A stretch of DNA of 64,000 nt from an uncultured Psychroserpens sp. GTDB lineage: Bacteria; Bacteroidota; Bacteroidia; Flavobacteriales; Flavobacteriaceae. The notes beneath the pieces are model-generated. The model ran no database searches, was not told the origin of the DNA, and was given only the letters and a program-made list of their open reading frames with translations. How positions within the stretch are numbered: the first letter of the stretch is position 1; every line of letters starts with the position of its first letter. This document shows, one piece after another, positions 7,845-17,076 of the stretch. Where the stretch lies: positions 62,001 to 126,000 of the forward strand of contig CANLEE010000009.1 in the NCBI GenBank assembly GCA_947489585.1. The letters are read 5' to 3'. The translations under genes and the position numbers were made by a program.

Positions 7845-8304
7845 ATGATTTTTTTAAGTTGATAATTATGGTTTGTGTATAATCTTAAGACAACTGTGTT
7901 TTAGATTTATAAAAAAAGACTTTTAATATATGATTGAATCTATTTTGGTTGTGAATGCATCCAAATAAGGTTTAAAGATGCTCAATTTGTATTTTAAAGT
8001 AGGTTAAGCCACTACTGATTTTACTAAAACAAACCATTAAATAGAAGCGTAATTGGAAATTTAAAGCGACAAATAAAAATAGTCGTGATAAAATCCCACA
8101 ATGTTTTGTGATTCTACACCTATTTAGGCTTTATTCAAAGCAGAGTATTATTTAAATTATGTAATAACACTAATATTGACAACATGTTCAATTTCACTTA
8201 TAACTTAATGAACCGAATGTATATGAAGGTTGTATAGGCCTAGTTATAATTTAGCAACAATAATTATTTATATGAGAAACAAATACCATTAAAATACGAA
8301 TGTT
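7845..8304. other. Gene-free divergent intergenic region (460 bp)
   Basis: Lies between divergent genes and so should hold promoters for both. I see no ORF with coding character, no terminator and no repeat here. Confidence 0.5.
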
Positions 8305-9267
8305 ATGAAAATATCAGTGTTAGTAGTTCTTGCATTATTTCTTTTTTCAATTCCTGGTTCGGCGCAAGTTCTTATAGATTCAATTGCCTTTGGAAACACA
8401 CCATATAAGGCAAAGTTGTCTAAAGATGGGTCAAAAATATTTGTTGCTGGAAAAGACTCAACTGGAACTATTTGGAACATTAAAGGAAAACAATTATTAC
8501 TATTAAAGGGCCATGGAAATTCAGTATCATCAATTAATTATAATCAAAAAACGAACACCATACTAACAGGCGCATATGATAATACTGCAATACTTTGGGA
8601 TATGGATGGTAAGATCATTTCAAAATTTATTGGACACTCAAAAGGAGTTATAAATATTGCGCAAACTAAAAATTTGATAGGAACTGCTGGTCGAGATAAA
8701 ACTGCTAAAATTTGGAACAGAAACGGAGCTATTAAATTCACTTTAGAAGGACATACTAAGCAGTTAAACTCAATTGATTTTTTAGATGATAAAAAATGGA
8801 TTATTACCTCAAGTTGGGATGGTAGTATTAAAATTTGGAGTTATAAAGGAATGTTGTTAAATACATTAAAAGGTCATGATTCAGGAATAAGATCTGTTGC
8901 TATTTCAATGAAGTCAAAACTCATATTGGCAGGTCATAGAGATGGAAAAATAACGTGTTTTGATTTTGACGGAAACATCATTAATGTAATTAATGCACAT
9001 GTCATTTCAGATGGTGAAAATGTTATTGATGAAAACCAAAATATAGTCAGTGAAATTGAATTCATCGAAGGTGATAAGTATTTTATTAGTTGTAGTGCAA
9101 ATAAGTCAATTAAAGTTTGGGACATAAAGGGACAGTTAAAGAAAGTGATTTTAGGTCATAGAGGATGGATAGGAAGTGTTTCCTATTCTAAAGGCACATT
9201 TATTACCACTGCTGGTCCTCCTGAGAATATAGTTAAGATATGGAAATTGGATGAAATAAATGAGTAA
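8305..9267 (+). CDS. Exported WD40-repeat beta-propeller protein
   Basis: 320 residues. A signal peptide (MKISVLVVLALFLFSIPGSAQ) is followed by seven WD40-type blades with repeated GH...I.S/A...W motifs, e.g. LLKGHGNSVSSI, TAGRDKTAKIW, LEGHTKQLNSIDF, SWDGSIKIW, LKGHDSGIRSVAI, SCSANKSIKVWD and ILGHRGWIGSV. A propeller of this length is complete. Export shows it works in the periplasm or at the outer membrane, probably as a protein-binding scaffold. The partner is unknown. The following gene is on the same strand after 51 bases. Confidence 0.88.
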   Translation: MKISVLVVLALFLFSIPGSAQVLIDSIAFGNTPYKAKLSKDGSKIFVAGKDSTGTIWNIKGKQLLLLKGHGNSVSSINYNQKTNTILTGAYDNTAILWDMDGKIISKFIGHSKGVINIAQTKNLIGTAGRDKTAKIWNRNGAIKFTLEGHTKQLNSIDFLDDKKWIITSSWDGSIKIWSYKGMLLNTLKGHDSGIRSVAISMKSKLILAGHRDGKITCFDFDGNIINVINAHVISDGENVIDENQNIVSEIEFIEGDKYFISCSANKSIKVWDIKGQLKKVILGHRGWIGSVSYSKGTFITTAGPPENIVKIWKLDEINE

Positions 9268-9318
9268 TCAATTTTACAATGCATCACTATTTTAGTATCA
9301 TAAATTAAAAAAAAGCTA

Positions 9319-9957
9319 ATGAGATATTTAAAAAAATACATTTTACCAGTAATAGTCACTCTTTTTTATTTCCACGGAAATGGGCAAATCCCAGATAGCA
9401 TCCCATCTGTTGTTTTAGATTTTTATGGCTCATCTGAATATTCAAATAAAATAAATGATAAAGCTCCAGTTGAAACATTACAATTTGGACAATTGTCTGG
9501 TATCTGGTACTGCTCTGGTTTTATGCCTGATCCTTTAGGAAAAGTTGATAAGGTCTCATTTAAGGCATTTTGGGCATGGAAATATATTCTTGATGGCTAT
9601 GGTGTTCAAGATTTTTTTTATCAAGGGAAAAATGAATTTCTCTATTGGGATTACTTCAAACGGGATGCAAGTCTAACACAGCTTAGAGTTTTTAATACTT
9701 CTAAAAAAATATGGGAAGTAGCATTTATCACCAATAGAGGAGGCGAAATTCCAGGAAACGTATTTGGAATATTTACAGCTAAAGAACACGCAGGTGAATT
9801 AATAATGGAACCCTCTCAAAAGAATTCTGACAAATTAACTCGAATTGTTTTTTATGATTTTACAGAGACATCGTTTGAATGGCGAGCTGAAATTTCAACA
9901 GATTCTGGAAAATCATGGACCGTGACCACCAGATTATCAGGAAAACGAATGCAATAA
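9319..9957 (+). CDS. Secreted DUF1579-like protein
   Basis: 212 residues with signal peptide (MRYLKKYILPVIVTLFYFHGNGQ). The body carries FGQLSGIWYCSGFMPDP and ends with FEWRAEISTDSGKSWTVTTRL, the same closing pattern as the protein encoded at 6753-7313, and like it resembles lipocalin-type DUF1579 proteins. Function unknown. It probably shares a transcript with the WD40 gene upstream. Confidence 0.7.
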   Translation: MRYLKKYILPVIVTLFYFHGNGQIPDSIPSVVLDFYGSSEYSNKINDKAPVETLQFGQLSGIWYCSGFMPDPLGKVDKVSFKAFWAWKYILDGYGVQDFFYQGKNEFLYWDYFKRDASLTQLRVFNTSKKIWEVAFITNRGGEIPGNVFGIFTAKEHAGELIMEPSQKNSDKLTRIVFYDFTETSFEWRAEISTDSGKSWTVTTRLSGKRMQ

Positions 9958-10006
9958 ATAATTGTTTAATTAAATTTAGGCAGAAATTAAACGAGTTAAT
10001 AGCATT

Positions 10007-10771
10007 TCACCCTTCAGAAGATAAATATTCGGCTATTTGCGAACTAAAAGACCTTGACGATAAGACTTCAACACCGTTTTTTAATGTAAACCTATAGACA
10101 TTGTTATTTATATAGGTACATTGTTTGATGTAAACTTTATTTAAGATCAATGCTCTATGAATCCGTAAAAACTGATTTAAATCCAACTTCTCATATAATG
10201 AATTCATGGTCTTTCGATATAAATAAGATTTGTCGTTAGTGATGATTTGGATATAATTTCCATCACTTTTAAAGTAAATCACATCATCAATATTGATAAC
10301 AAGATCCCTACCTTTCTCATGCAATCTTATTTGATTGATAAAGAGACTAGACGCTGCTTCTTTGTTTTGTAAAAGCTTCTTTATTTGCTTTTCTAATTGG
10401 GATGCTTTATTTGTTTTTTGAATCTCTAAAATGCGATTAACAGCTATTGTTAGTCGTTCTTCGTCAAATGGTTTTAATAAGTAATCTACAGCATTAATTT
10501 TAAAAGCGTTTAGCGCATAAGTATCATAAGCAGTTGTGAAAATAACGTATGGTTTTTTTTCAAGTTTTTCATAAACCGTAAAGCCATCAATATCTGGCAT
10601 CTGAATATCTAAAAAAATTAAATCAGGTTCTTTAATTCTTGTCTTTTCTAAGGCGTCTGCACCATTTCTGCATTCACCAACAACCAAAATAGAGTCGAAC
10701 GCTTCTAATAGTTTTAACAAGCGTTGTCTTGCTAAAAATTCATCATCTATAATAAGGCATCTTAATGTCAT
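10007..10771 (-). CDS. LytTR-family response regulator
   Basis: 254 residues. Receiver domain with IIDDE and phospho-acceptor Asp55 in FLDIQMPDIDG, then the switch residues (FTTAYDTYALNAF, LLKPFDEERL). A linker of ~25 residues leads to a C-terminal LytTR domain (VIYFKSDGNYIQI, FLRIHRALILNKVYI). It is paired with the kinase gene two bases upstream on the same strand. This is a second LytS/LytTR pair within 6 kb of the first. The two kinases differ clearly in sequence, so they are not a recent duplication. Confidence 0.93.
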   Translation of the reverse strand: MTLRCLIIDDEFLARQRLLKLLEAFDSILVVGECRNGADALEKTRIKEPDLIFLDIQMPDIDGFTVYEKLEKKPYVIFTTAYDTYALNAFKINAVDYLLKPFDEERLTIAVNRILEIQKTNKASQLEKQIKKLLQNKEAASSLFINQIRLHEKGRDLVINIDDVIYFKSDGNYIQIITNDKSYLYRKTMNSLYEKLDLNQFLRIHRALILNKVYIKQCTYINNNVYRFTLKNGVEVLSSRSFSSQIAEYLSSEG

Positions 10772-10773
10772 TG

Positions 10774-11880
10774 TTATTCAATAATTGGCAACACCATTTT
10801 AGCACGATATAATTCTGGTGTTTCGAAATCAGCACTAAATAGATACTTAGTGTCATAAAATTGTTTAAGTCTCTTTTTAATATTTATCAAACCAGTGCCT
10901 GTGCCAATGGGTTTAACATAGTTTTTATGGGTGTTAAATGTATTTGAAATATGGAGCACTAATGCATCTTCATGCATAATATCATTATGCTCTAATTGGA
11001 TTCCTATTTTAATTTCACCATTATCTACTGTTGGTATAATACCATACTTCACTGCATTTTCTACCAAAGGCTGAAATATCATATTTGGTATCTTTAAATG
11101 CATGGCTTCTTTGGCAATGTCATAAGTAATAGTGACGCGGTCTTTATAACGAACTTGTTCTAAATCTAGATAGTCTTTTATAAACCCAAGTTCGTCTTTA
11201 ACACTAACCATTTGTTCGGCATCATATTCTAAGATATGTCGCAATAATGTTCCTAATTTACTAAGCATTTTTTGTGCATTCTTAGTGTCAATATCTATCA
11301 TAGCAGCTATAGAATGCAAGGTGTTAAATAAAAAATGAGGTTGTAATTGCATACGTAATGCATTAAGCTGAGATGCAATTAAAGCTTTTTGGTTTGCTAA
11401 ATATTTTTTTTGATAATCAAAGGCAAGAAACACAGCGATGATGACCAGAAGTTCTATAAAGCTTGAAAAACTTCCAATAATGAGAACAACTAAGCTATTG
11501 TGTCCTAAAAAGGACTTTAAGTATCCGCTATTGGCATAATTAATAAGATCGTCAAATCTAGATGCAATTAATTGATGGCATAGGGCAAGAATAACACAAC
11601 CCAATAGAAATTGAAATAGGATATAAAGTTTAAAATGACTTAAGGATTGAATCACTTTTGTTAAAGAATAAACCAAAGGTGTTAAAATCACCCAAAGTAA
11701 ATATGTAATACTTATTTTTAATGTTGTTAATAACCAACTAAACGGATAATTGTAATCATTTATCAAATGGTTGGTATAAGCCTTTAAGATGAAAAATAAG
11801 CTAATTAATAAACTAGCCAATACTAATTTTTTAAGAGCTATTGGTAAATTAGAATAATATGAAAAAAGCTTTTTGTGCAT
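10774..11880 (-). CDS. LytS-type sensor histidine kinase
   Basis: 368 residues. Four membrane segments in the first ~160 residues, then the His_kinase motif RMQLQPHFLFNTLHS, a DLEQVRYKDRV helix, and the N-box FQPLVENAVKYG and glycine-rich GTGTGLINIKKRL of the ATPase part. It is the cognate kinase of the downstream regulator. The gene is divergent from the lipoprotein gene at 11924, with only 43 bases between the starts, so both promoters lie in or overlap that short interval. Confidence 0.93.
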   Translation of the reverse strand: MHKKLFSYYSNLPIALKKLVLASLLISLFFILKAYTNHLINDYNYPFSWLLTTLKISITYLLWVILTPLVYSLTKVIQSLSHFKLYILFQFLLGCVILALCHQLIASRFDDLINYANSGYLKSFLGHNSLVVLIIGSFSSFIELLVIIAVFLAFDYQKKYLANQKALIASQLNALRMQLQPHFLFNTLHSIAAMIDIDTKNAQKMLSKLGTLLRHILEYDAEQMVSVKDELGFIKDYLDLEQVRYKDRVTITYDIAKEAMHLKIPNMIFQPLVENAVKYGIIPTVDNGEIKIGIQLEHNDIMHEDALVLHISNTFNTHKNYVKPIGTGTGLINIKKRLKQFYDTKYLFSADFETPELYRAKMVLPIIE

Positions 11881-11923
11881 CTTAATGTATCATTAAATCT
11901 AATGTCAATTTAATTAAGTCGTT

Positions 11924-12397
11924 ATGAAATTAAATACCATGTTTGTCTTTCTATTTGTTGCAGTTTTATGTTCTGGGTGTAAGAACGATAAAACAAATCC
12001 AGATACCTTGAATTCAAATATAACTGAAAGCAATTTAAAAGATATAAGTGAATTAGCATATATTGAAATTTACCGCACCCTTTTTTCAGATGGAAATGGT
12101 GGCTTTGATGCGCATGGTGATTTGTATGGTCAAGATGCTGTTTCATATGTGTCTTTTTCAGAAGAATCAAGTTCTTGTGGTGATGTTATATACCTTTCTA
12201 ACACTTCTAAAGATAGTATAACATTGGCTTTAAAGTCAAGTTTTAATTTTCCAGGTAACCCAAACAAAGAAATGCTAAGGGCCTATAAATTAGGGCCAAA
12301 TGAAAAAATCTCTGTTGGTAATTCTAAATTATGTTATAACGGAAAAGTATATGACATAAAGAAAGAAATTACTTCCGCAGGTTTTAGTAATGACTAA
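11924..12397 (+). CDS. Lipoprotein of unknown function
   Basis: 157 residues. Lipoprotein signal MKLNTMFVFLFVAVLCSGC with the lipobox Cys at residue 19, so it should be membrane anchored. The mature part has two further Cys, one in the SSSCGDVIYL segment and one near the C-terminus (SKLCYNGKVYDIKKE). No family recognised. It is divergent from a LytS kinase gene, so the two may share control. Confidence 0.75.
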   Translation: MKLNTMFVFLFVAVLCSGCKNDKTNPDTLNSNITESNLKDISELAYIEIYRTLFSDGNGGFDAHGDLYGQDAVSYVSFSEESSSCGDVIYLSNTSKDSITLALKSSFNFPGNPNKEMLRAYKLGPNEKISVGNSKLCYNGKVYDIKKEITSAGFSND

Positions 12398-12584
12398 TTG
12401 TTTTCAAAACTATTAGGTTCAAATGTGTTTCTGAAATAGAATGTGCTGTTTCGTTTACTTTGTGACGAATGGTTAACGTCTAAAATAATTGGTCATATCT
12501 CCATCGACTTATTCCATTTATAAACCACTTATCACAAAACTAACCATATAACACAATTTGGTTTTAATTGCGAGAGCTCATATT

Positions 12585-12592
12585 TAATTTTG
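12585..12592 (+). promoter_or_regulatory. Bacteroidota -7 promoter element TAATTTTG
   Basis: Matches TAnnTTTG exactly and lies 27 bases before the start codon of the DUF2911 gene, in the only intergenic gap upstream of that gene run. Confidence 0.5.
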
Positions 12593-12619
12593 TCTCAATA
12601 ATTTAAAATCAATTAAGAG

Positions 12620-13666
12620 ATGAACACATTAAAATCAAAAACAGTACTACTGTTATTTTTACTAGTACTGTCTGCTGTAACTTTCGCACAAAATGTTACT
12701 TTACCACGAGTTAGCCAACAAGCTTCAATTACACAACGCTTAGGATTATCTGATGTCACTATAAACTACCATAGTCCGAGTGTTCAAGGGCGACAAGTTT
12801 TTGGAGGGATTGTTCCTTACGGACAAATTTGGAGGGCTGGAGCCAATGAAAACACAACGATTCATTTTACACATGATGCAACAATTGAAGGCCAGAAAAT
12901 TTTAGCTGGAACCTATGGCTTATATATTATGCCTAAAGAAGATAGCGCTATACTCTTATTCTCAAAGCATTATAAGTCATGGGGATCAAATGCTCCAGAC
13001 GAAAATGATTTAGTCTTGAAAGTTACTGTAAAACCAGAATCCATTGCTTTTCAAGAATGGTTGAGCTATGATTTCACTGATCGAAGTTCAACGAGTTTGA
13101 CGGCTGTATTACAATGGGAAAAAACACGAATTCCATTTAAGATAGCGTTTGATACAAATCAAGTGATTGTAGAAAATTTACGTTCAGAATTGAAAGGAGT
13201 TGCAGGCTTTGGATGGAGAGGTCATATGCAAGCTGCGAACTTCTGTTTACAGAATGATATTAATTTAGACGAAGCGATGACATGGATAGACAATTCTATT
13301 GCGAGCTCTAAAGGCTTTAGTAATCTTCAAGTAAAGGCAGGGCTTTTATTCAAAAAAGGGGATCTAGCAGGTGCCGAAAAAATCATGGAAGAAGCTATTC
13401 CAACGGGAAGCCCTAATCAATTAAATAACTACGGCTATCAATTGCTTGCGATGAACAAAACAAAAAAAGCAATAGAAGTGTTTACCCTCAATGTAGAGAG
13501 AAATCAAGAGCATCCATTTATTTGGGGTTTTATGGACAGTCTAGGTGAAGCGCATTTAAAAGATGGAAACAAAGCAATGGCTTTAAAATATTACAAATTG
13601 GCAAGAACGAAGGCACCACAAAATCAACATGCTTATTTAGATGGTGTCATTGCTGGAATTAAATAA
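12620..13666 (+). CDS. DUF2911 and TPR domain exported protein
   Basis: 348 residues. Signal peptide (MNTLKSKTVLLLFLLVLSAVTFAQ), then a DUF2911 domain (residues ~25-170) with its usual motifs SPSVQGRQVFGGIVPYG, WRAGANENTTI, AGTYGLYIMP and SWGSNAPDE. The rest (~200-348) is TPR-like helical repeats ending in DSLGEAHLKDGNKAMALKYYKLA. DUF2911-TPR proteins are common in Bacteroidota but have no known function. It starts a same-strand run of five genes that continues to 16373. Confidence 0.88.
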   Translation: MNTLKSKTVLLLFLLVLSAVTFAQNVTLPRVSQQASITQRLGLSDVTINYHSPSVQGRQVFGGIVPYGQIWRAGANENTTIHFTHDATIEGQKILAGTYGLYIMPKEDSAILLFSKHYKSWGSNAPDENDLVLKVTVKPESIAFQEWLSYDFTDRSSTSLTAVLQWEKTRIPFKIAFDTNQVIVENLRSELKGVAGFGWRGHMQAANFCLQNDINLDEAMTWIDNSIASSKGFSNLQVKAGLLFKKGDLAGAEKIMEEAIPTGSPNQLNNYGYQLLAMNKTKKAIEVFTLNVERNQEHPFIWGFMDSLGEAHLKDGNKAMALKYYKLARTKAPQNQHAYLDGVIAGIK

Positions 13667-13673
13667 TAGGATT

Positions 13674-14348
13674 ATGAAAAAACTAAATAATATGCTTTTT
13701 CTGGTCGTAGCTGCAGTTTGTTTTAATTGTGCGCACCTTTCTAGCCAGCAGAAATTGGAAACCTTTCAATACAAGGGAAAGACATTAAACTATACCATCC
13801 TCTTACCTTTAGATTATGATGCTTCTAAAACGTATCCTGTTATGATTGGTCCGTCAGATACCGAATCGGCTAACGATCAAAGTTTTTATTGGAGAGGTAC
13901 TAAAGATAGTCAGGGATGGATTCTTATAGGATATAAAATTTATAACGCTACAGGTGCTATTGAAGAAATTAAAACATTTTTAAACCATTTAAAAGCACAA
14001 TATAATGTGGAGGGCAATAAATTTCATACCGTTTGTTTTAGCGCTAATAGTGCTAGTATTTTTGATTTAGTTATGGAAATGCCAGACTATTTTGCAGGAA
14101 TAACTGGTATGGCAGGAAACCCTAACAACAGTAATGCAAAAAAATTGAAACAATTAAAAGGGGTAAAAGTGCAATTTGTAGTTGGAGATCGCGATACGTA
14201 TTGGATGAATTCGGCAAAAAAAAGTCATCAGCTTTTATTAGATATTGGCGTGAATAGTACGATAGAGATTATTAAAAATGGTCAACATGTAATGCAACCG
14301 CTTATAGGTAAAGGGTTTTTAGATAGAGCCGAACGCTTAAGAGATTAA
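13674..14348 (+). CDS. Exported alpha/beta-hydrolase-like protein
   Basis: The frame is open from 13641, but the ATG at 13674 starts a signal peptide (MKKLNNMLFLVVAAVCFNCA) and avoids overlap with the previous gene, giving 224 residues. The fold order looks like a phospholipase/carboxylesterase or PHB-depolymerase type hydrolase: YPVMIGPSD, a nucleophile-elbow-like VCFSANSAS in place of GxSxG, VQFVVGDRDTYW (acid) and KNGQHVM (His). The elbow lacks both standard glycines, so activity is uncertain. Confidence 0.65.
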   Translation: MKKLNNMLFLVVAAVCFNCAHLSSQQKLETFQYKGKTLNYTILLPLDYDASKTYPVMIGPSDTESANDQSFYWRGTKDSQGWILIGYKIYNATGAIEEIKTFLNHLKAQYNVEGNKFHTVCFSANSASIFDLVMEMPDYFAGITGMAGNPNNSNAKKLKQLKGVKVQFVVGDRDTYWMNSAKKSHQLLLDIGVNSTIEIIKNGQHVMQPLIGKGFLDRAERLRD

Positions 14349-14350
14349 TC

Positions 14351-15140
14351 ATGACATATGCAATCAATTTTTTTGTACTACAGATATTACTTTTAGTAAC
14401 TGGCTTTCATACTTCTGAAATGAAAGAAGATGCTGTGATCTCTAAAACTAAACTATTTAATTTAGCTGAAGGTGTTGAGGTTAAAATGATTTGGGTCGAA
14501 CCTGGAACGTTTATTATGGGAAGCCCTAATGATGAATTAGGACGAATCCCTGAAAAAGAAAAGCAGCATAAAGTTGTTATCACTAAAGGCTATTGGTTAG
14601 CAGAAACAGAACTAACACAATTGCAATGGCAAAAAGTAATGCATAACAATCCAAGTTTTAATAAAGGAGATAACTTACCAGTTGATCAGGTATCCTATTT
14701 AGATGTTGAAAAGTTTTTAGCAATAATTAATAGCAAGAATCAGACATTTAGATTGCCTACCGAAGCCGAATGGGAATATGCATGTAGAGCAGGTTCAACA
14801 AAAGCATATGCAACGACTAACAAAGATAATATGGTTTGGCATTCGGGTAATTCAGGTAGGGAATCTCATCCTGTGGCTCAAAAAAAAACCTAATGTTTGG
14901 GGATTTTATGATATGCAAGGTAATATATTAGAATGGTGTTCAGATTGGTTACAAGATGATTATTCTAAAGATACGCTTGATCCTAAAGGGCCAAATACTG
15001 GTAAATACCGTGTGCAACGAGGAGGGCAATTCACGGGACGTATTAGGCATACACGAGCAGCGGATAGACAACGAAATTTGCCTGAAGTTAGAGATTTTTA
15101 TGTTGGGTTTCGTTTAGCGCATAGTGCATTAGATAATTAA
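14351..15140 (+). pseudogene. SUMF1/FGE-like protein, frameshifted at a poly-A run
   Basis: Two overlapping frames make one formylglycine-generating-enzyme-like (SUMF1) protein of ~260 residues. The first frame (14351-14893) has a signal-like start and FIMGSPNDELGR, PVDQVSYLDVEKF and FRLPTEAEWEYACRAGS. The second continues as NVWGFYDMQGNILEWCSDW ... VQRGGQF ... FYVGFRLA to 15140. The break is at nine A residues (14880-14888). With eight, the frame would read through as VAQKKPNVWGFYDMQGN, which is the normal family sequence. The two catalytic Cys of true FGE after RGG are absent, so it is a SUMF1-like protein, not a sulfatase activator. Confidence 0.85.
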
Positions 15141-15153
15141 AATTATATTGAAT

Positions 15154-15495
15154 ATGAAAAAACAAATCTATTTGATTCTAGCAATTTTGGGGTTTATTTT
15201 GCCTACAATTTTTGTTGTAATAGAATCTGTTGAAACTGGAAACATTTTACTTTACACAGATCCTATGGCAACGATAAATGGGATGTTTGGAAATAGAATT
15301 TCTTCTATTTTTTCTATTGATCTTTTGTTTACAGTCTTAGTGTTTTTTATTTGGTCGTTTATTGAGGCTAAAAAACATAAAATGAAACGTGTATATGTTG
15401 TTTGGGTATTCACGATGCTTTTTGGCTTAGCAGGCGGATTTCCTTTGTTCTTGTACTTGAGAGAAGGTGCTAGTTTAAATAAAAATGCAGCATGA
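15154..15495 (+). CDS. DUF2834-like small membrane protein
   Basis: 113 residues from the ATG at 15154 (a TTG at 15148 could add two). Three membrane segments and the features of DUF2834: ILGFILPTIF near the start, MATINGMFGNRISSIFSIDLLFTVLVFFIWS in the middle, and FGLAGGFPLFLYLRE at the end. Function unknown. It lies between the SUMF1-like gene and the propeller gene and overlaps the latter's start by 4 bases (ATGA), so it is translationally coupled to it. Confidence 0.8.
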   Translation: MKKQIYLILAILGFILPTIFVVIESVETGNILLYTDPMATINGMFGNRISSIFSIDLLFTVLVFFIWSFIEAKKHKMKRVYVVWVFTMLFGLAGGFPLFLYLREGASLNKNAA

Positions 15496-16373
15496 AAACT
15501 ATAAAACAGCATGGAGTCTTCGTTGTAATAGTACTGTTATCAGTTATAACTGCTAGAGCTCAGTCTTATAGCATATTATATACAAAACAGATTAACAATT
15601 CTGATGATATTCATGTTATTGATTCTGATGGGAAATCCAGACAAATTACAAATCATCCAAGGAAAGATAGTAGCCCAATGGTATCGCCAGATGGAACCAG
15701 TATTGTATTTACATCTGAACGTGTAGGTTGGTGGAAAATTTGGCTGTTAGATATTAAAAAAAACGAATACAAACAGTTAACACATTCAAGTAGTGCAGCG
15801 TATAGTCCTTCGTGGTCACCAGATGGCAAGTATATTCTTTTTGTGTCTTCTCCTAAAGGACATAGCGACATTTTTATCATGGATAACAATGGAAATCATA
15901 TAAAAAACCTAACCAATAATGAGGCTTCAGATACGATGCCGTTTTGGGGAGTTGATAATAACATCTATTATGCTTCGGAAATTGACGGCACCTACCAGAT
16001 TGTGAGAATGGATTCAACTGGTGGAAAAAAAGAAGTACTCACGAGAAGTAAAGGCGATAAATTAATGCCGCAATTGTCTAACGATGGCAGAAAGCTACTT
16101 TTCTACGGAAATGCTGATGGAAATTTTGAAATCTATACAATTAAGGTTGATGGAAGTGAACAAAAGCGACTAACGAATCATCCGCTATTAGATATGCGAC
16201 CAAGATGGTCACCTGATAATAAGCACATCGTATTCGAACGAGGAAATAAAGGGGATAACCATCATGTTTATATCATGGATGGAAATGGCGAAAACCTGAA
16301 GCAGCTCACCTTTTCAAATTATAATTATGCGCCTTCCTTTGTTGTTAGTCAGGTAACAATCGTTAATGACTAA
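15492..16373 (+). CDS. Exported TolB-like beta-propeller (PD40 repeats)
   Basis: 293 residues. Signal peptide (MKTIKQHGVFVVIVLLSVITARAQ), then PD40/WD40-like repeats of the TolB type, each with the xSPDG core: SPMVSPDGTSIVF, SPSWSPDGKYILF, MPQLSNDGRKLLF, RPRWSPDNKHIVFE. Probably a periplasmic protein-binding propeller. It ends the run that began with the DUF2911 gene. Start codon overlaps the previous stop as ATGA. Confidence 0.85.
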   Translation: MKTIKQHGVFVVIVLLSVITARAQSYSILYTKQINNSDDIHVIDSDGKSRQITNHPRKDSSPMVSPDGTSIVFTSERVGWWKIWLLDIKKNEYKQLTHSSSAAYSPSWSPDGKYILFVSSPKGHSDIFIMDNNGNHIKNLTNNEASDTMPFWGVDNNIYYASEIDGTYQIVRMDSTGGKKEVLTRSKGDKLMPQLSNDGRKLLFYGNADGNFEIYTIKVDGSEQKRLTNHPLLDMRPRWSPDNKHIVFERGNKGDNHHVYIMDGNGENLKQLTFSNYNYAPSFVVSQVTIVND

Positions 16374-16406
16374 ATGCAGGTGTTGTTAATAATTTGTTAA
16401 ATAATA

Positions 16407-16422
16407 ACCGAACGATTGGTAA
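16407..16422 (+). promoter_or_regulatory. TetR operator, upstream copy (ACCGAACGATTGGTAA)
   Basis: Imperfect palindrome closely matching the perfect one at 17026-17043. It overlaps a TTG (16416-16418) that is 19 bases before the -7 element TATATTTG, so a bound repressor would block the promoter of the TetR gene. Confidence 0.65.
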
Positions 16423-16437
16423 AATACTTTTTTCAGC

Positions 16438-16445
16438 TATATTTG
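16438..16445 (+). promoter_or_regulatory. -7 promoter element TATATTTG
   Basis: Exact TAnnTTTG match ending four bases before the ATG at 16450. With transcription starting a few bases downstream of the -7 element, the TetR mRNA would be leaderless or nearly so. Confidence 0.65.
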
Positions 16446-16449
16446 CATC

Positions 16450-17007
16450 ATGAGACCACAAAAAGTACAAGATATTGACATGTTAAACGGACTGATGTCT
16501 GTTTTTAGATCTAAAGGCTATGATGGCGCTAGTATGGCCGAATTATCTAATGCTACAGGTTTAAAAAAAGCAAGCTTATATCATCGTTATCCTGGTGGAA
16601 AAAAAGATATGACATCTGCTGTATTGGGCTATTTAGAAGCGTTAATATATAAAAATGTATATCTAGTTTTAACAGATTCCAATAAAGACAGTAGTTTACG
16701 TTTAGACGAAGCCATACAAAATATTAAAGCATTATATAATAATGGGTTAGAGGTTTGTATGTATAGATCATTATCTCTTGACAGTGGAATGCAACTATTT
16801 GGTGACGAAATTAAGCAAGGTGTCAATTTGGTTATTGATAGTTTTAAAATGTTTGGAGTCGCTATTGGTATGAGTGAAAAAAATGCAATAGACCATGCCC
16901 AGCAAGCGTTTATTGAAATTCAAGGTAGTTTAGTATTATCAAAAGCACTGCAAGACACTAAGCCATTCCTAAATATTTTGGATAAAATTAAACAGAGATA
17001 TAGTTAA
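16450..17007 (+). CDS. TetR/AcrR-family transcriptional regulator
   Basis: 185 residues. N-terminal TetR helix-turn-helix (FRSKGYDGASMAELSNATGLKKASLYHRYPGGKKDM, residues ~18-52), then a helical ligand-binding C-terminal domain with no recognisable ligand signature. It is most like the AcuR-type group of TetR proteins. Two ACCGAAC-type palindromes flank the gene, one over its own promoter and one before the hydrolase gene at 17077. This suggests autoregulation and control of that gene. Confidence 0.9.
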   Translation: MRPQKVQDIDMLNGLMSVFRSKGYDGASMAELSNATGLKKASLYHRYPGGKKDMTSAVLGYLEALIYKNVYLVLTDSNKDSSLRLDEAIQNIKALYNNGLEVCMYRSLSLDSGMQLFGDEIKQGVNLVIDSFKMFGVAIGMSEKNAIDHAQQAFIEIQGSLVLSKALQDTKPFLNILDKIKQRYS

Positions 17008-17025
17008 AAAATTTAAAATAATATG

Positions 17026-17043
17026 TTACCGAACATTCGGTAA
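17026..17043 (+). promoter_or_regulatory. TetR operator, downstream copy (TTACCGAACATTCGGTAA)
   Basis: Perfect 8-bp inverted repeat (TTACCGAA/TTCGGTAA) with a 2-base centre, 34 bases before the start of the hydrolase gene. Nearly the same sequence precedes the TetR gene. Confidence 0.75.
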
Positions 17044-17076
17044 TTAAAACAATCACAACAATTAATAATAACAAAA

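Noticed and set aside
5473..11880. Recent tandem duplication of a LytS/LytTR pair
   Set aside because: The two kinases and two regulators share only family motifs, so they are old paralogues and not a local duplication.
14351..15140. Active formylglycine-generating enzyme for sulfatases
   Set aside because: The catalytic Cys pair after RGG is absent, and the gene is frameshifted.
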